Assembly: GCA_035940575.1 (NCBI GenBank)
Contig: DASZER010000014.1
Coordinates: 1 to 58,325, forward strand
Source of the DNA: BP-191 sp035940575
Lineage (GTDB): Bacteria > Actinomycetota > Actinomycetes > BP-191
Direction: 5' to 3'
DNA: 58,325 nt
Position 1 is the stretch's first letter. Each line of letters opens with the position of its first letter. The translations under genes were made by a program, and so were the position numbers. Below are positions 42,750 through 50,831 of the stretch, one piece after another. A model generated the notes under the pieces. The model saw only the letters and a program-made list of their open reading frames with translations, ran no database searches and had not been told where the DNA came from.

Positions 42750-42998
42750 ATGCGCCGTACCCTCCTCGCGCTGGCCCTCGCCGGCGTCGCCCTCGTCACC
42801 ACCACGCCCGCGGGCGCGGCGCCCGTGCGCTTCGAGCGCCGCTGCACCGGCGCGTTCGACCGGATGTGCTACTACCAGTTCTGCGGCATCGCGAGCTGCA
42901 CCACGACCGACTGCGTCGTGTTCCTCGACCCGGCCCAGGGCTACAACACCGGCACGTGCCTCGGCCCGCGGCGCCCGGACCCCGGCACCGAGTCGTAG
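42750..42998 (+). CDS. Small secreted six-cysteine peptide (paralogue 1)
   Basis: 82 aa precursor. The signal peptide RRTLLALALAGVALVTTTPAGAA is followed by a ~58-residue mature peptide with six Cys spaced C-x7-C-x4-C-x4-C-x4-C-x14-C and then LG. The spacing, and residues around it (Cys-Thr/Ser-Gly, CY, CVV, Asp, G-x-C), match the peptide at 45253. I know no named family; three disulfides are likely. It lies between gltB and the secreted BNR protein. Confidence 0.8.
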   Translation: MRRTLLALALAGVALVTTTPAGAAPVRFERRCTGAFDRMCYYQFCGIASCTTTDCVVFLDPAQGYNTGTCLGPRRPDPGTES

Positions 42999-43030
42999 GA
43001 GAACGCCACGGCGGCGGCGAAGACTCCGCC

Positions 43031-44440
43031 ATGAAGCGTGTCCTCGTCGCCGCCTGTGCCCTCACCGCCGCCGCCGCCGCGCTCGCGGCTCCGACGTCCG
43101 CCGCGCCCGCGCGCGGGCCGCGCTTCGGCGAGCCCGTGCTGCTGACGACCGACGAGGCGTTCGGCGGCTACGAGCCGAGCATCGTGGTCGACCGCTGGAA
43201 CAACGTGGTCGTCACCGCGCACAAGCAGAACCACAACCTCGTCGTCTCCCCCGACAGCAGGGCCACGACGAAGGTGCGCAACATGTCGTGGATCTGGTGG
43301 TCGAAGGACCACAAGGCGTTCTCGAACATGCCGGGCCTCACGCCCGCGCAGGAGCAGAACCACGTCTTCGGCGACGAGGGCGACCTCGCGACCGACGACA
43401 CCGGGCACGTCTACTTCGTCGACACGAGCGTCGTCGACAACTCGTTCTCGCGGTGGAAGGCGAGCGGCAACGGCAAGCTCGTCCTGGAGACCGTTCGCCC
43501 CGTCGGGCCGTTCGGGGAGCCGGTGGACGACCGTCCTTGGATCGCCGCGCACGGCGACGGCGTCGTCATGTACCTCGGCAACCAGGGCGACAAGATGACC
43601 TACCCCGGCGGCCAGGTGCAGGCCGGGGACGGCCCCGCGTACGGGCCCGGTCGCTACACCGTCTACATGTCGTACGACCACGGCGACACGTTCGACCCGC
43701 TCGGCGTCACGCTGAACGACTCCGGCTGGTGCCGCCCGACCGCCGACAAGCGCCGCGGCTCCAAGATGCTCTACGTCGTCTGCACGAACGACGGCGGCGC
43801 CAACGACGTCACGACCAACCCCGGCGAGCCCGGCTTCGAGAAGGGCACTCTCTGGTCGTACGTCTCCGCCGACGACGGCCGCACGTGGACGCGCTACCAG
43901 ATGGGGACGTACTCCGCCGGTGACCCGTGGTCGACGTACCCGTCGGTCGCCATCGGCCGCGACGGCACCGTGTACGCGCTCTACAACGACAACACGCACC
44001 AGGGCGAGTGCAACGTGGTCAAGCAGAACACGTTCACCTGCGACGACAACATCAAGTCCTCGCACCTGATCCTGTACACGTCCCGCACCCAGGGCCGCAC
44101 GTGGACGCGGCAGGAGGTCACGCCGAACAAGGGCCTCGTCCGCTACTCGTGGATCGACGTCGCCCCGAACGGCACCCTCGGCATCGCGTACTACCACCGG
44201 CCCAACACGACGTCGGACTGGCACCTGATGGCCGCCACGGCGCGCCCGGGCAAGCCGTTCGTCGCCGCGCAGGTCTCGTCGAAGCCGGTCGCCACGAGCC
44301 TGTTCTCGTCGCCGTTCGGCGACTTCTTCCAGTGCGCGTTCGGCCCCGACTCGAAGCTGAACATCGCGTGGACGTCGATGGACACCGACCTCGGCTTCGA
44401 GGGCCTCAACAGCGACATCTACTACGCGCGCGAGCGGTAA
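43031..44440 (+). CDS. Secreted BNR/sialidase-like propeller protein
   Basis: 469 aa. Signal peptide KRVLVAACALTAAAAALAAP with a cut near SAAPA. Asp-box-like motifs appear as YMSYDHGDTFDP, YVSADDGRTWTR and YTSRTQGRTWTR, about 80 residues apart, typical of sialidase-type propellers. The usual Arg triad of sialidases cannot be assigned. It is probably an exported sugar-binding or glycosidase-like protein. It lies 32 bases after the six-cysteine peptide gene and may be in its transcript. Confidence 0.8.
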   Translation: MKRVLVAACALTAAAAALAAPTSAAPARGPRFGEPVLLTTDEAFGGYEPSIVVDRWNNVVVTAHKQNHNLVVSPDSRATTKVRNMSWIWWSKDHKAFSNMPGLTPAQEQNHVFGDEGDLATDDTGHVYFVDTSVVDNSFSRWKASGNGKLVLETVRPVGPFGEPVDDRPWIAAHGDGVVMYLGNQGDKMTYPGGQVQAGDGPAYGPGRYTVYMSYDHGDTFDPLGVTLNDSGWCRPTADKRRGSKMLYVVCTNDGGANDVTTNPGEPGFEKGTLWSYVSADDGRTWTRYQMGTYSAGDPWSTYPSVAIGRDGTVYALYNDNTHQGECNVVKQNTFTCDDNIKSSHLILYTSRTQGRTWTRQEVTPNKGLVRYSWIDVAPNGTLGIAYYHRPNTTSDWHLMAATARPGKPFVAAQVSSKPVATSLFSSPFGDFFQCAFGPDSKLNIAWTSMDTDLGFEGLNSDIYYARER

Positions 44441-44497
44441 TCCACAGATCCCGCGTCCGCCCGTTACCCACAGGCGCGCGCCCGTAGCGTCGTCGGC

Positions 44498-44937
44498 ATG
44501 CCGCCGAGCCTGGACGTCCTCGAGGACGTCGTGCGTCGCGAGTACGACGCGCAGGAGCACCGTGCCGCCGCGCTCGACACCAAGGCCGGGCTCGTCCTCG
44601 GCTTCGCCGGCGCGCTCGTCGCCCTGACGCCGGAGACGCTGTGGCAGCCCCTCGCGCTGCTCGCCCGCCTCCTCGCGATCGCCGCGACCGTCATGGCGCT
44701 CGCGACGGTCGCGGTGAACTCCCAGCACAACGTCCGGCTCGAGGACGTCTGCCGGCAGGGCGTCCCGGACATCCGCACCGACCTCGTGCGGCTGATGGTG
44801 TCCGCGCACCCCGGGCTCCGCGACGTCACGCAGCGCAAGTTGTGGCGTTTCCGCGCCGCTCTCCTCCTCGTCGCCGCCTCGCTGGGGACGATCACCCTCG
44901 GCACGACGATCGCCGTCGTGCGGACCTCGGAAGGTGA
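44498..44937 (+). CDS. Three-helix membrane protein, apparently frameshifted near its 3' end (Pycsar-TM-like)
   Basis: From ATG 44498 the first ~146 codons encode a coherent protein: EYDAQEHRAAALDTKAGLVLGFAGALVAL then two more helices (about 55-75 and 124-144). The D-x-KA motif before helix 1 recalls two-helix effector domains of Pycsar and related TM proteins, but no nucleotide cyclase is nearby. The frame does not stop: it continues into the next gene out of its frame, for more than 2.5 kb in total. A single-base indel would use the TGA at 44935-44937. The given end assumes that shift. Confidence 0.5.
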
Positions 44938-44939
44938 CC

Positions 44940-45206
44940 ATGTCCACGAAGCTCCCCGACCCGGACCCGTACGCCGAGGTCATCCCGCTGCTGAAGAAGT
45001 TCCACCTGATCGACTTCTCGTACGACCGCAGGACCGACCGCAGGATCAAGAGGGGGATGCGGCAGCGGTTGATCGACGAGTACGAGGAGGCCCGGAGGCG
45101 TCGCGAGGCGCGGGCGGCGCGGCTGGCCGCCGAGACCGTCGCCGACACGGAGGCGCGAGCGGCCGCGTACCGGGCGACGCGGGCGAGGGCTGCGCGGCCG
45201 ACGTAG
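44940..45206 (+). CDS. Small hypothetical protein, helical and charged
   Basis: 88 aa from ATG 44940, which has GGAAGG five bases upstream; GTG 44934 would add two residues. The first 30 residues (DPYAEVIPLLKKFHLIDFSYDRR) look folded, and the rest is an Arg/Glu/Ala-rich helix suited to a coiled coil. I recognise no family. It follows the three-helix membrane protein and may be its partner. Confidence 0.6.
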   Translation: MSTKLPDPDPYAEVIPLLKKFHLIDFSYDRRTDRRIKRGMRQRLIDEYEEARRRREARAARLAAETVADTEARAAAYRATRARAARPT

Positions 45207-45252
45207 CGGGTACCGTTCGCGGCACGTCCCCTCACCCCCTTGGAGGAACCGC

Positions 45253-45459
45253 ATGTACCGCAAGATCCTGGCGCTCGCCCTCGCCGTCCCCGCGATGTTC
45301 GTCGCCGTGCCCACCGCCTCGGCGGCGGTCAAGCACCAGTGCAGCGGGACCTACGACACGCAGTGCTACACGTGGACCTGCACCCGCAACTGCCTCGAGG
45401 TCCTCTGCGTCGTCTGGGTCGACGTCGTCGACGGCCAGCAGAGCGGCTGCTTCGGGTAG
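45253..45459 (+). CDS. Small secreted six-cysteine peptide (paralogue 2)
   Basis: 68 aa precursor. Signal peptide YRKILALALAVPAMFVAVPTASAA, then a ~43-residue peptide with six Cys spaced C-x7-C-x4-C-x3-C-x4-C-x13-C and FG. It aligns with the peptide at 42750 through all six Cys plus CY, CVV, Asp and Gly positions. GGAGGAA at 45242-45248 precedes the ATG. The mature forms would be about 4-6 kDa. Confidence 0.8.
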   Translation: MYRKILALALAVPAMFVAVPTASAAVKHQCSGTYDTQCYTWTCTRNCLEVLCVVWVDVVDGQQSGCFG

Positions 45460-45472
45460 ACGCCCCGCGATC

Positions 45473-45494
45473 GGCGTCCGCCCGCGCGGGCGCC
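45473..45494. terminator. GC-rich hairpin between convergent genes
   Basis: The palindrome CGCCCG-CG-CGGGCG (45479-45492), with flanking GGCG/GCC, lies between the peptide stop and the E2 stop. A plausible two-way terminator without a T-run. Confidence 0.4.
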
Positions 45495-45499
45495 TGTCG

Positions 45500-46948
45500 C
45501 TAGCTCCAGGCGACGAACGCGGCGGGGTCCGAGAGACACCGGGCCACGTCCGCGAGGAACTGCGAGCCGAGGGCGCCGTCGACGAGCCGGTGGTCGAACG
45601 ACAGCGAGAGCTGCGTGACCTGACGGATCGCGATGGCGCCCTCGTGCACCCACGGCATCTCGCGCACCGCGCCGAAGCACAGGATCGCGGCCTCGTTGCC
45701 GTTGATGATCGGCGTGCCGTTGTCGACGCCGAACACGCCGACGTTGGTGATCGTCAACGTCCCGCCCTGCATGTCGGCGGGAGGCGTCTTGCCCTCCTTG
45801 GCGACGGCGGTGAGGTCGTTCAGCGCGCGGGTCAGCTCGGCCAGCGACATCCGGTCGGCGTCCTTGATGTTCGGGACGACGAGCCCGCGCGGCGTGGCCG
45901 CGGCGATGCCGAGGTTCACGTAGTGCTTGAGCACGATCTCCTGCGACGCCTCGTCCCAGGACGCGTTGATGCCGGGGTTGCGCCCCGCCGCGATGACGGC
46001 GGCACGGGCGACGAGCGCGAGCGGCGTGATCTTGACGCCCGCGAACTCCGGCAGCGTCGCGAGCTGCTTGCGCAGCTCCATCATCGGCGTGACGTCGACG
46101 GTGATGAACTCCGTGACGTGCGGCGCGGTGAACGCCGACTGCACCATGTTCTGCGCCATCAGCTTGACGACGCCCTTGATCGGGATGCGCGTCTCGCGCT
46201 CGCCCGGCGGGATCGCGGCGGCCCGCGGACGCGCGGGGGCGGCGGCGGACGAGCCGGCGCCGGAGCCGGAGCCGGAGCCGTTCGACGCGGCCTGCACGTC
46301 GTCGCGGGTGATGGAGCCGCCGGGGCCGGTGCCGTGCAGCAGCGAGAGGTCGACGCCGAGGTCCTTGGCGAGCTTGCGGACCGGCGGCTTCGCCTTGGCG
46401 CGGCCGCCCGAGGGGGCGACGACCGACGCGTGCTCGGCCACCGTCGCCGCGGACACGCGCGCCGGCGGAACGGGAGCGGCGGACGCGGCCGCGCCCTTGC
46501 GGGGACGCCGCTCGGCGGTCGTCTCCTTGATGCCGTAGCCGACGAGGACGGCGGTACGGCCCGTCGACGTCTTGCCGCCGATCTTGCCTTCCTCGACCTC
46601 CTCCTCGGCGGGCGCGCCGGCGCCGCCGGTGAGCTCCGCCTGGACCGCCGCGCGCGCGTGGTCGGCGGCCGACGGCTCCTCGGCGGGCAGGTCGCCCGCG
46701 CCGGGGTCGGTGTCCACGGCGATGATCGGCTGGCCCACGTCGACCGTGGTGCCCTCGTCGTAGAACAGCTTGGTGACGACGCCGGTGTACGGCGACGGCA
46801 CCTCGACGGCGGCCTTCGCCGTCTCGACCTCGACGATCGGCTGCCCGTCGCGGACCTCGTCGCCGGGGGCGACGAGCCACTTGAGGATCTCGCCCTCGGT
46901 CAGACCCTCGCCGAGGTCGGGGAGCTTGAACTCGCGGATGCGCGACAC
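45500..46948 (-). CDS. bkdC: Dihydrolipoamide acyltransferase (E2) of a 2-oxoacid dehydrogenase
   Basis: 482 aa with a single lipoyl domain (KLPDLGEGLTEGEILKW, lipoylated Lys in VEVETAKAAVEV), an Ala/Pro linker, a peripheral-subunit-binding domain (VRKLAKDLGVDLSLLHGTGPGGSITRDDV) and the acyltransferase core ending in SLSFDHRLVDGALGSQFL, with the catalytic His and Asp. It transfers the acyl group from E1 to CoA. Last gene of an E1alpha-E1beta-E2 operon; E3 is elsewhere. The bkd assignment over pdh rests on operon resemblance to mycobacterial bkdABC and is uncertain. GTG start. Confidence 0.92.
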   Translation of the reverse strand: MSRIREFKLPDLGEGLTEGEILKWLVAPGDEVRDGQPIVEVETAKAAVEVPSPYTGVVTKLFYDEGTTVDVGQPIIAVDTDPGAGDLPAEEPSAADHARAAVQAELTGGAGAPAEEEVEEGKIGGKTSTGRTAVLVGYGIKETTAERRPRKGAAASAAPVPPARVSAATVAEHASVVAPSGGRAKAKPPVRKLAKDLGVDLSLLHGTGPGGSITRDDVQAASNGSGSGSGAGSSAAAPARPRAAAIPPGERETRIPIKGVVKLMAQNMVQSAFTAPHVTEFITVDVTPMMELRKQLATLPEFAGVKITPLALVARAAVIAAGRNPGINASWDEASQEIVLKHYVNLGIAAATPRGLVVPNIKDADRMSLAELTRALNDLTAVAKEGKTPPADMQGGTLTITNVGVFGVDNGTPIINGNEAAILCFGAVREMPWVHEGAIAIRQVTQLSLSFDHRLVDGALGSQFLADVARCLSDPAAFVAWS

Positions 46949-46960
46949 GTCGGCGGTCTC

Positions 46961-47938
46961 CTAGTACTCGAACGTGCGGTCGACGGCCTCGAGCAGCCGG
47001 TCCAGGTCGGGGAGGTACTCCTCCTCGACGCGGCTCGGCGGGTACGGCAGGTCGAAGCCCGTGACGCGCCCGACGGGCGCCTCCAGCGAGTAAAACGCGC
47101 GCTCGGTGATCTCGGCGGCGAGCTCCGAGGCCAGCGACGCCTCGCGCGGCGCCTCGGTGACGACGACCGCGCGGCCGGTCTTCTCGACCGACGCGAGGAC
47201 CGGCGGCAGGTCGAACGGCGAGAGCGTGCGCAGGTCGATGACCTCGATCGAGCGGCCCTCGGACTTCTCGGCGGCCGTGGCGGCGTCGAGCGCCACGCGC
47301 ACCATCGGGCCGTACGCCAGCACGGTGACGTCGCTGCCCTCGCGGACGACGCGCGAGGCGAACAGCGGGTCCGGCGTGATCGACGTGTCGAGCTCGGCCT
47401 TCTCCCAGTAGCGCCGCTTCGGCTCGAAGAACACGACCGGGTCGTCGCACGCGACGGCCTGCTGGATCATGAAGTACGCGTCCACGGGGTTCGAGCACGC
47501 GACGACCCGCAGGCCCGCGGTGTGCGCGAAGTACGCCTCGGGTGACTCGCTGTGGTGCTCGACCGCGCCGATGCCGCCGCCGAACGGGATGCGGATCGTG
47601 ATGGGCATCTTCACGTCACCCTGGCTGCGGTAGTGCAGCTTGGCGACCTGGCTCACGATCTGGTCGAAGCCCGGGTACACGAACCCGTCGAATTGGATCT
47701 CGCAGACCGGCCGGAAGCCGCGCATCGCGAGGCCGACGGCGGTGCCGATGATGCCCGACTCGGCCAGCGGCGTGTCGATGACGCGGTCCTCGCCGAAGTC
47801 CTTCTGGAGGCCGTCGGTGATGCGGAACACGCCGCCGAGCTTGCCGACGTCCTCGCCCATGACGAGGACCTTGGGGTCGTTCTCCATCGCCTTGCGCAGG
47901 CCTTCGTTGAGGGCCTTGCCGAGAGTCACCTGCGCCAT
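46961..47938 (-). CDS. bkdB: 2-oxoacid dehydrogenase E1 beta subunit
   Basis: 325 aa. Characteristic stretches are TLGKALNEGLRKAMENDPKVLVMGEDVG, RVIDTPLAESGIIGTAVGLAM, GFVYPGFDQIVSQVAKL and PFGGGIGAVEHHSESPEAYF. It pairs with the alpha subunit to form the thiamine-diphosphate site. ATG at 47938, two bases after the alpha stop, so the genes are expressed together. Confidence 0.94.
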   Translation of the reverse strand: MAQVTLGKALNEGLRKAMENDPKVLVMGEDVGKLGGVFRITDGLQKDFGEDRVIDTPLAESGIIGTAVGLAMRGFRPVCEIQFDGFVYPGFDQIVSQVAKLHYRSQGDVKMPITIRIPFGGGIGAVEHHSESPEAYFAHTAGLRVVACSNPVDAYFMIQQAVACDDPVVFFEPKRRYWEKAELDTSITPDPLFASRVVREGSDVTVLAYGPMVRVALDAATAAEKSEGRSIEVIDLRTLSPFDLPPVLASVEKTGRAVVVTEAPREASLASELAAEITERAFYSLEAPVGRVTGFDLPYPPSRVEEEYLPDLDRLLEAVDRTFEY

Positions 47939-47940
47939 GG

Positions 47941-49014
47941 TCAGTGGGCCCCTTCGAACGACGAGAGGTACTCCGCGAACGCCTCGCGCTGCTCCGCGAG
48001 GCGCGGGTGCTCCTCCGTGTAGACGTTGTCGAACATCGCGATCGGCGCCGGGCTCGGCATCGACCTGCAGCCCTCGCGGAGGTAGACCGCGAGGTCCTCC
48101 GCCTCCTTGTCGAGGGCGTCGAAGAAGTCCTTGTCGGCGAGGGTGTTCCTGATGAGGAACGAGCGCATGCGCTCGAGGGGGTCCTTGAGCTTCCACGCCT
48201 CGAGGTCGGACGAGAGGCGGTAGCGCGTCGGGTCGTCGGAGGTCGTGTGGGCGCCCATCCGGTACGTGAACGCCTCGATCAGCGTCGGGCCGTTGCCCTC
48301 GCGCGCGTTGTCCAGCGCGGCCTTGGTGACCGCGAGCGTCGCCAGCACGTCGTTCCCGTCGACCCGCACGCCGGGGAAGCCGAATCCCTGCGCGCGGCGG
48401 TACAGCGGGATGCGGGTCTGGCGCTCCAGCGGCTCGGAGATCGCCCACTGGTTGTTCTGGCAGAAGAACACGATCGGCGCGTTGAACACCGCGGACCAGA
48501 CGAACGCCTCGTTGACGTCGCCCTGCGAGGAGGCGCCGTCGCCGAAGTACGCGATGACGGCCTGGTCGCCGCCGTCCTTGGCCACGCCCATGGCGTAGCC
48601 GGTGGCGTGCAGGGTCTGGGAGCCGATGACGATCGTGTAGAGCGCGAAGTTCTTCTCGTTCGGGTCCCAGCCGCCGTGGCTGGCGCCGCGGAACAGCGCG
48701 AGCAGCTTCAGCGGGTCGACGTCGCGGGTGAGCGCGACGCCGTGCTCGCGGTAGGTCGGGAACGCGAAGTCGTCGCGCCGCATCGCGCGGCCCGAGCCGA
48801 CCTGCGCGGCCTCCTGGCCGAGGAGAGACGCCCAGATGCCGAGCTCGCCCTGGCGCTGGAGGGCCGTGGCCTCCACGTCGATGCGGCGCGTGAGGACGAG
48901 GTCGCGGTAGAGGCCGCGGTACTCGTCGTCGCTCAGCGAGATGTCGTAGTCGGGGTGGCTGACGCGCTCACCCTCGGGCGTGAGCAGCTGTACGAGCTCC
49001 GCGCCGTCGTCCAT
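47941..49014 (-). CDS. bkdA: 2-oxoacid dehydrogenase E1 alpha subunit
   Basis: 357 aa. The thiamine-diphosphate motif is YFGDGASSQGDVNEAFVWSAVFNAPIVFFCQNN (GDG...NN). Other family marks are GQEAAQVGSGRAM, FPTYREHGVAL and the phospho-loop region YRMGAHTTSDDPTRYR. It decarboxylates a 2-oxoacid, either branched-chain or pyruvate. The ATG at 49014 has GAGGAGAA just upstream. The 218 bases before it (49015-49232) are the likely promoter region, but I see no clear boxes. Confidence 0.95.
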   Translation of the reverse strand: MDDGAELVQLLTPEGERVSHPDYDISLSDDEYRGLYRDLVLTRRIDVEATALQRQGELGIWASLLGQEAAQVGSGRAMRRDDFAFPTYREHGVALTRDVDPLKLLALFRGASHGGWDPNEKNFALYTIVIGSQTLHATGYAMGVAKDGGDQAVIAYFGDGASSQGDVNEAFVWSAVFNAPIVFFCQNNQWAISEPLERQTRIPLYRRAQGFGFPGVRVDGNDVLATLAVTKAALDNAREGNGPTLIEAFTYRMGAHTTSDDPTRYRLSSDLEAWKLKDPLERMRSFLIRNTLADKDFFDALDKEAEDLAVYLREGCRSMPSPAPIAMFDNVYTEEHPRLAEQREAFAEYLSSFEGAH

Positions 49015-49232
49015 GCGTCGTTCTCCTCAGGTCGCGCGCCGGCGTGCGGGGTCTCCGCCAGCCCGGCTCGGGCATCGCGTCGCCACCGGCGCCGGGCGCC
49101 GGTGGGCGTGGTCGCGAGGGTCCTGCTGCCCGCGCCGCGGGTCGCGCGGGTGAGGGCAGCGGTCATTGTGACGCATCATCGGCAACGGGCGCGAGGCGGC
49201 CGCCGGAGGCCCGGCCGAGCGGGCGGAGCGCG

Positions 49233-49967
49233 CTACCTGCGGCCGTGGCCGCGGGCGGGCGCGACGCGCTTCTTCGGCGCCGCCTTCTTCGTGCCCTTCG
49301 CGGCGTCCGTCGAGGACTTCGTGGGCACCGCGGACTCGTCGTAGGACGACCCCGAGTACGCCGTCGCGCGCGGCGCCGACGTGGTCGAGGCCGGCTCGGC
49401 GCTGCGCGGGCAGCGCGGCTTGCGGCCGGTGCCGCAGGTCGGGGCCGGGCTCGCGGTCTGCGTCGTCTGCGTCGCGGTCGGCGTCGGCTTGGGCGCGGTC
49501 GTCGTGGTGCTCGGCTTCGGCTTCGGCGGCGCGGTCGTCGTGGTGACGGGCTGCGGCCCGGACGTCGGCTTCCCCGCGGTCGCGGTGTTCTTCGTCGGCT
49601 TCGGGCCCTGCGTGGCGTGGCCGGTGGCGTTCGGGTTCGCGGTCGCGGTGGGCAGCGGCGGGCGCGTCGAGGGTGCGACGGTCGGCTTCGCGACGTTCTC
49701 GGGCGTGGGCGAGTCGGTGACGTTGACGTGGCGGTTGGTGCGGTCCTCGCCGCCGAACGTCGTCGGGATCACGCTGTCCGGCAGCGCCTGGAACCCGATG
49801 AACGCCAGCATCGCCGTCGCCACCGTCGCCAGCATGACCATGACGACGCTGGACAGCAGCGACCCACGCTGCGCCTTCGGACGAGTCACCGCTGTCACCT
49901 CCCCGGGTGGTGTGGTTACTGCCTCCTCTTCGGCAGCGACCTCAACGGACTGTACCCGCGTAGTCAC
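49233..49967 (-). CDS. Single-pass membrane protein with Thr/Pro-rich mucin-like domain
   Basis: 244 aa from GTG 49967. A ~37-residue cytoplasmic N-terminus, one transmembrane helix (about 38-60, LLSSVVMVMLATVATAMLAFIG) and an extracytoplasmic region of Thr, Pro, Ser and Ala with Lys, including runs such as TTTTAPPKPKPSTTTTAPKP, end in a basic tail. Two Cys lie in PTCGTGRKPRCPR. The repeats suggest a wall-spanning or O-mannosylated stalk. No family recognised. A TACAGT element 12 bases upstream could be a -10 of a leaderless transcript. Confidence 0.75.
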   Translation of the reverse strand: MTTRVQSVEVAAEEEAVTTPPGEVTAVTRPKAQRGSLLSSVVMVMLATVATAMLAFIGFQALPDSVIPTTFGGEDRTNRHVNVTDSPTPENVAKPTVAPSTRPPLPTATANPNATGHATQGPKPTKNTATAGKPTSGPQPVTTTTAPPKPKPSTTTTAPKPTPTATQTTQTASPAPTCGTGRKPRCPRSAEPASTTSAPRATAYSGSSYDESAVPTKSSTDAAKGTKKAAPKKRVAPARGHGRR

Positions 49968-50023
49968 GTTGTGTAGCGAACTGTAGCACTTCGGGCACAC
50001 GCCGCAAGGGCCGTGTGGCAGGG

Positions 50024-50257
50024 TCAGAAGTGGTAGTCGTTCATGAACCAGGTGGCGAGCGCCCACAGCGTCACCACGAGGCCGACGACGAACCCACCAA
50101 CGATGCGCGTGGCCGACGGTGACGGTCCCGCCGCCGCGCGGGCCGGGGGCCAGTTGCCGTCGCGGCGCAGCCGCACGAACGCCAGCGCGTTCGCCACGAT
50201 CAGCGCGAGCCCGAACGCCACCATGAACTCCACGAGGATGACGGGGACCGGGATCAC
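50024..50257 (-). CDS. Small two-helix membrane protein
   Basis: About 77 aa from GTG 50257: IPVPVILVEFMVAFGLALIVANALAFVRLRRD forms helix 1, a polar Pro/Ala loop follows, and TRIVGGFVVGLVVTLWALATWF forms helix 2. An upstream ATG at 50284 is possible. Function unknown. Confidence 0.65.
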   Translation of the reverse strand: MIPVPVILVEFMVAFGLALIVANALAFVRLRRDGNWPPARAAAGPSPSATRIVGGFVVGLVVTLWALATWFMNDYHF

Positions 50258-50301
50258 GCCCGAATCCTCGCACGGGTGACGCACGTCACAGCCGCCGGCC
50301 G

Positions 50302-50330
50302 TTGTGAACCGAACGGCGTTCGGTCAGACT
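50302..50330 (+). promoter_or_regulatory. Promoter with a perfect 17-base palindrome in its spacer
   Basis: The -35 is TTGTGA (50302-50307) and the -10 CAGACT (50325-50330). Between them are exactly 17 bases, ACCGAAC-GGC-GTTCGGT (50308-50324), a perfect inverted repeat like many TetR-family operators. The GTG at 50337 lies six bases after the -10, so the transcript would be leaderless. Confidence 0.6.
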
Positions 50331-50336
50331 CGGCAC

Positions 50337-50831
50337 GTGACCGAGAACGTCGCGATCCGGGTGATCCGACCGGACGACGCGGCCCGCCTGGAGCGGCTGT
50401 TCTACCGGCTGTCGCCGGAGTCGGTGTACCGCAGGTTCTTCACGCTCTACACGACGCCGCCGCCCGGCGTGATGTGCCGGCTGATCGAGGTCGACCACGA
50501 CACCCGCGACGCCGCCGTCGCGGTCGTGGGCGACGAGATCGTCGGCGTGGGCCGCTACGCCGCCGACTCCCGCGAGCCCGGCGCCGCCGAGGTGGCGGTG
50601 GTCGTGGACGACGCGTGGCAGGGGCACGGCCTCGGCGCGCGGCTGCTCGCGGTGGCCGCCGCGCTGGCGCGGCTGCACGGGTACACGACGCTGACCGCGG
50701 TCGTGCTCGCCGACAACGCGCCCGCGATCCGGATGCTGCGCAAGGCGTTCCCGGACGCCGAGTGGCGGCTGGGCAGCGGCGAGTACGAGCTGCGCGTCCC
50801 GCTCCTCGCCCGCGAGAGGATCCCGGCATGA
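50337..50831 (+). CDS. GNAT family N-acetyltransferase
   Basis: 164 aa. The acetyl-CoA site is EVAVVVDDAWQGHGLGARLLAVAAALAR (motif Q-x-x-G-x-G/A), then TAVVLADNAPAIRMLRKAF. An N-terminal RVIRPDDAARLERLFYRLSPESVYRRFF is typical of stand-alone GNAT domains of Acs/PAT-like enzymes. The substrate, a protein lysine or a small amine, is unknown. GTG 50337 was chosen over GTG 50304, which would put the operator palindrome inside the gene. Confidence 0.88.
   Translation: MTENVAIRVIRPDDAARLERLFYRLSPESVYRRFFTLYTTPPPGVMCRLIEVDHDTRDAAVAVVGDEIVGVGRYAADSREPGAAEVAVVVDDAWQGHGLGARLLAVAAALARLHGYTTLTAVVLADNAPAIRMLRKAFPDAEWRLGSGEYELRVPLLARERIPA

Noticed and set aside
44498..45206. Complete Pycsar defence operon
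   Set aside because: No uridylate/cytidylate cyclase is adjacent; only a weak effector-like motif is present.
44498..47545. A 1015-codon open frame on the plus strand
   Set aside because: After codon ~146 it reads the next gene out of frame and then the antisense of the E2 and E1beta genes; composition becomes non-protein-like.
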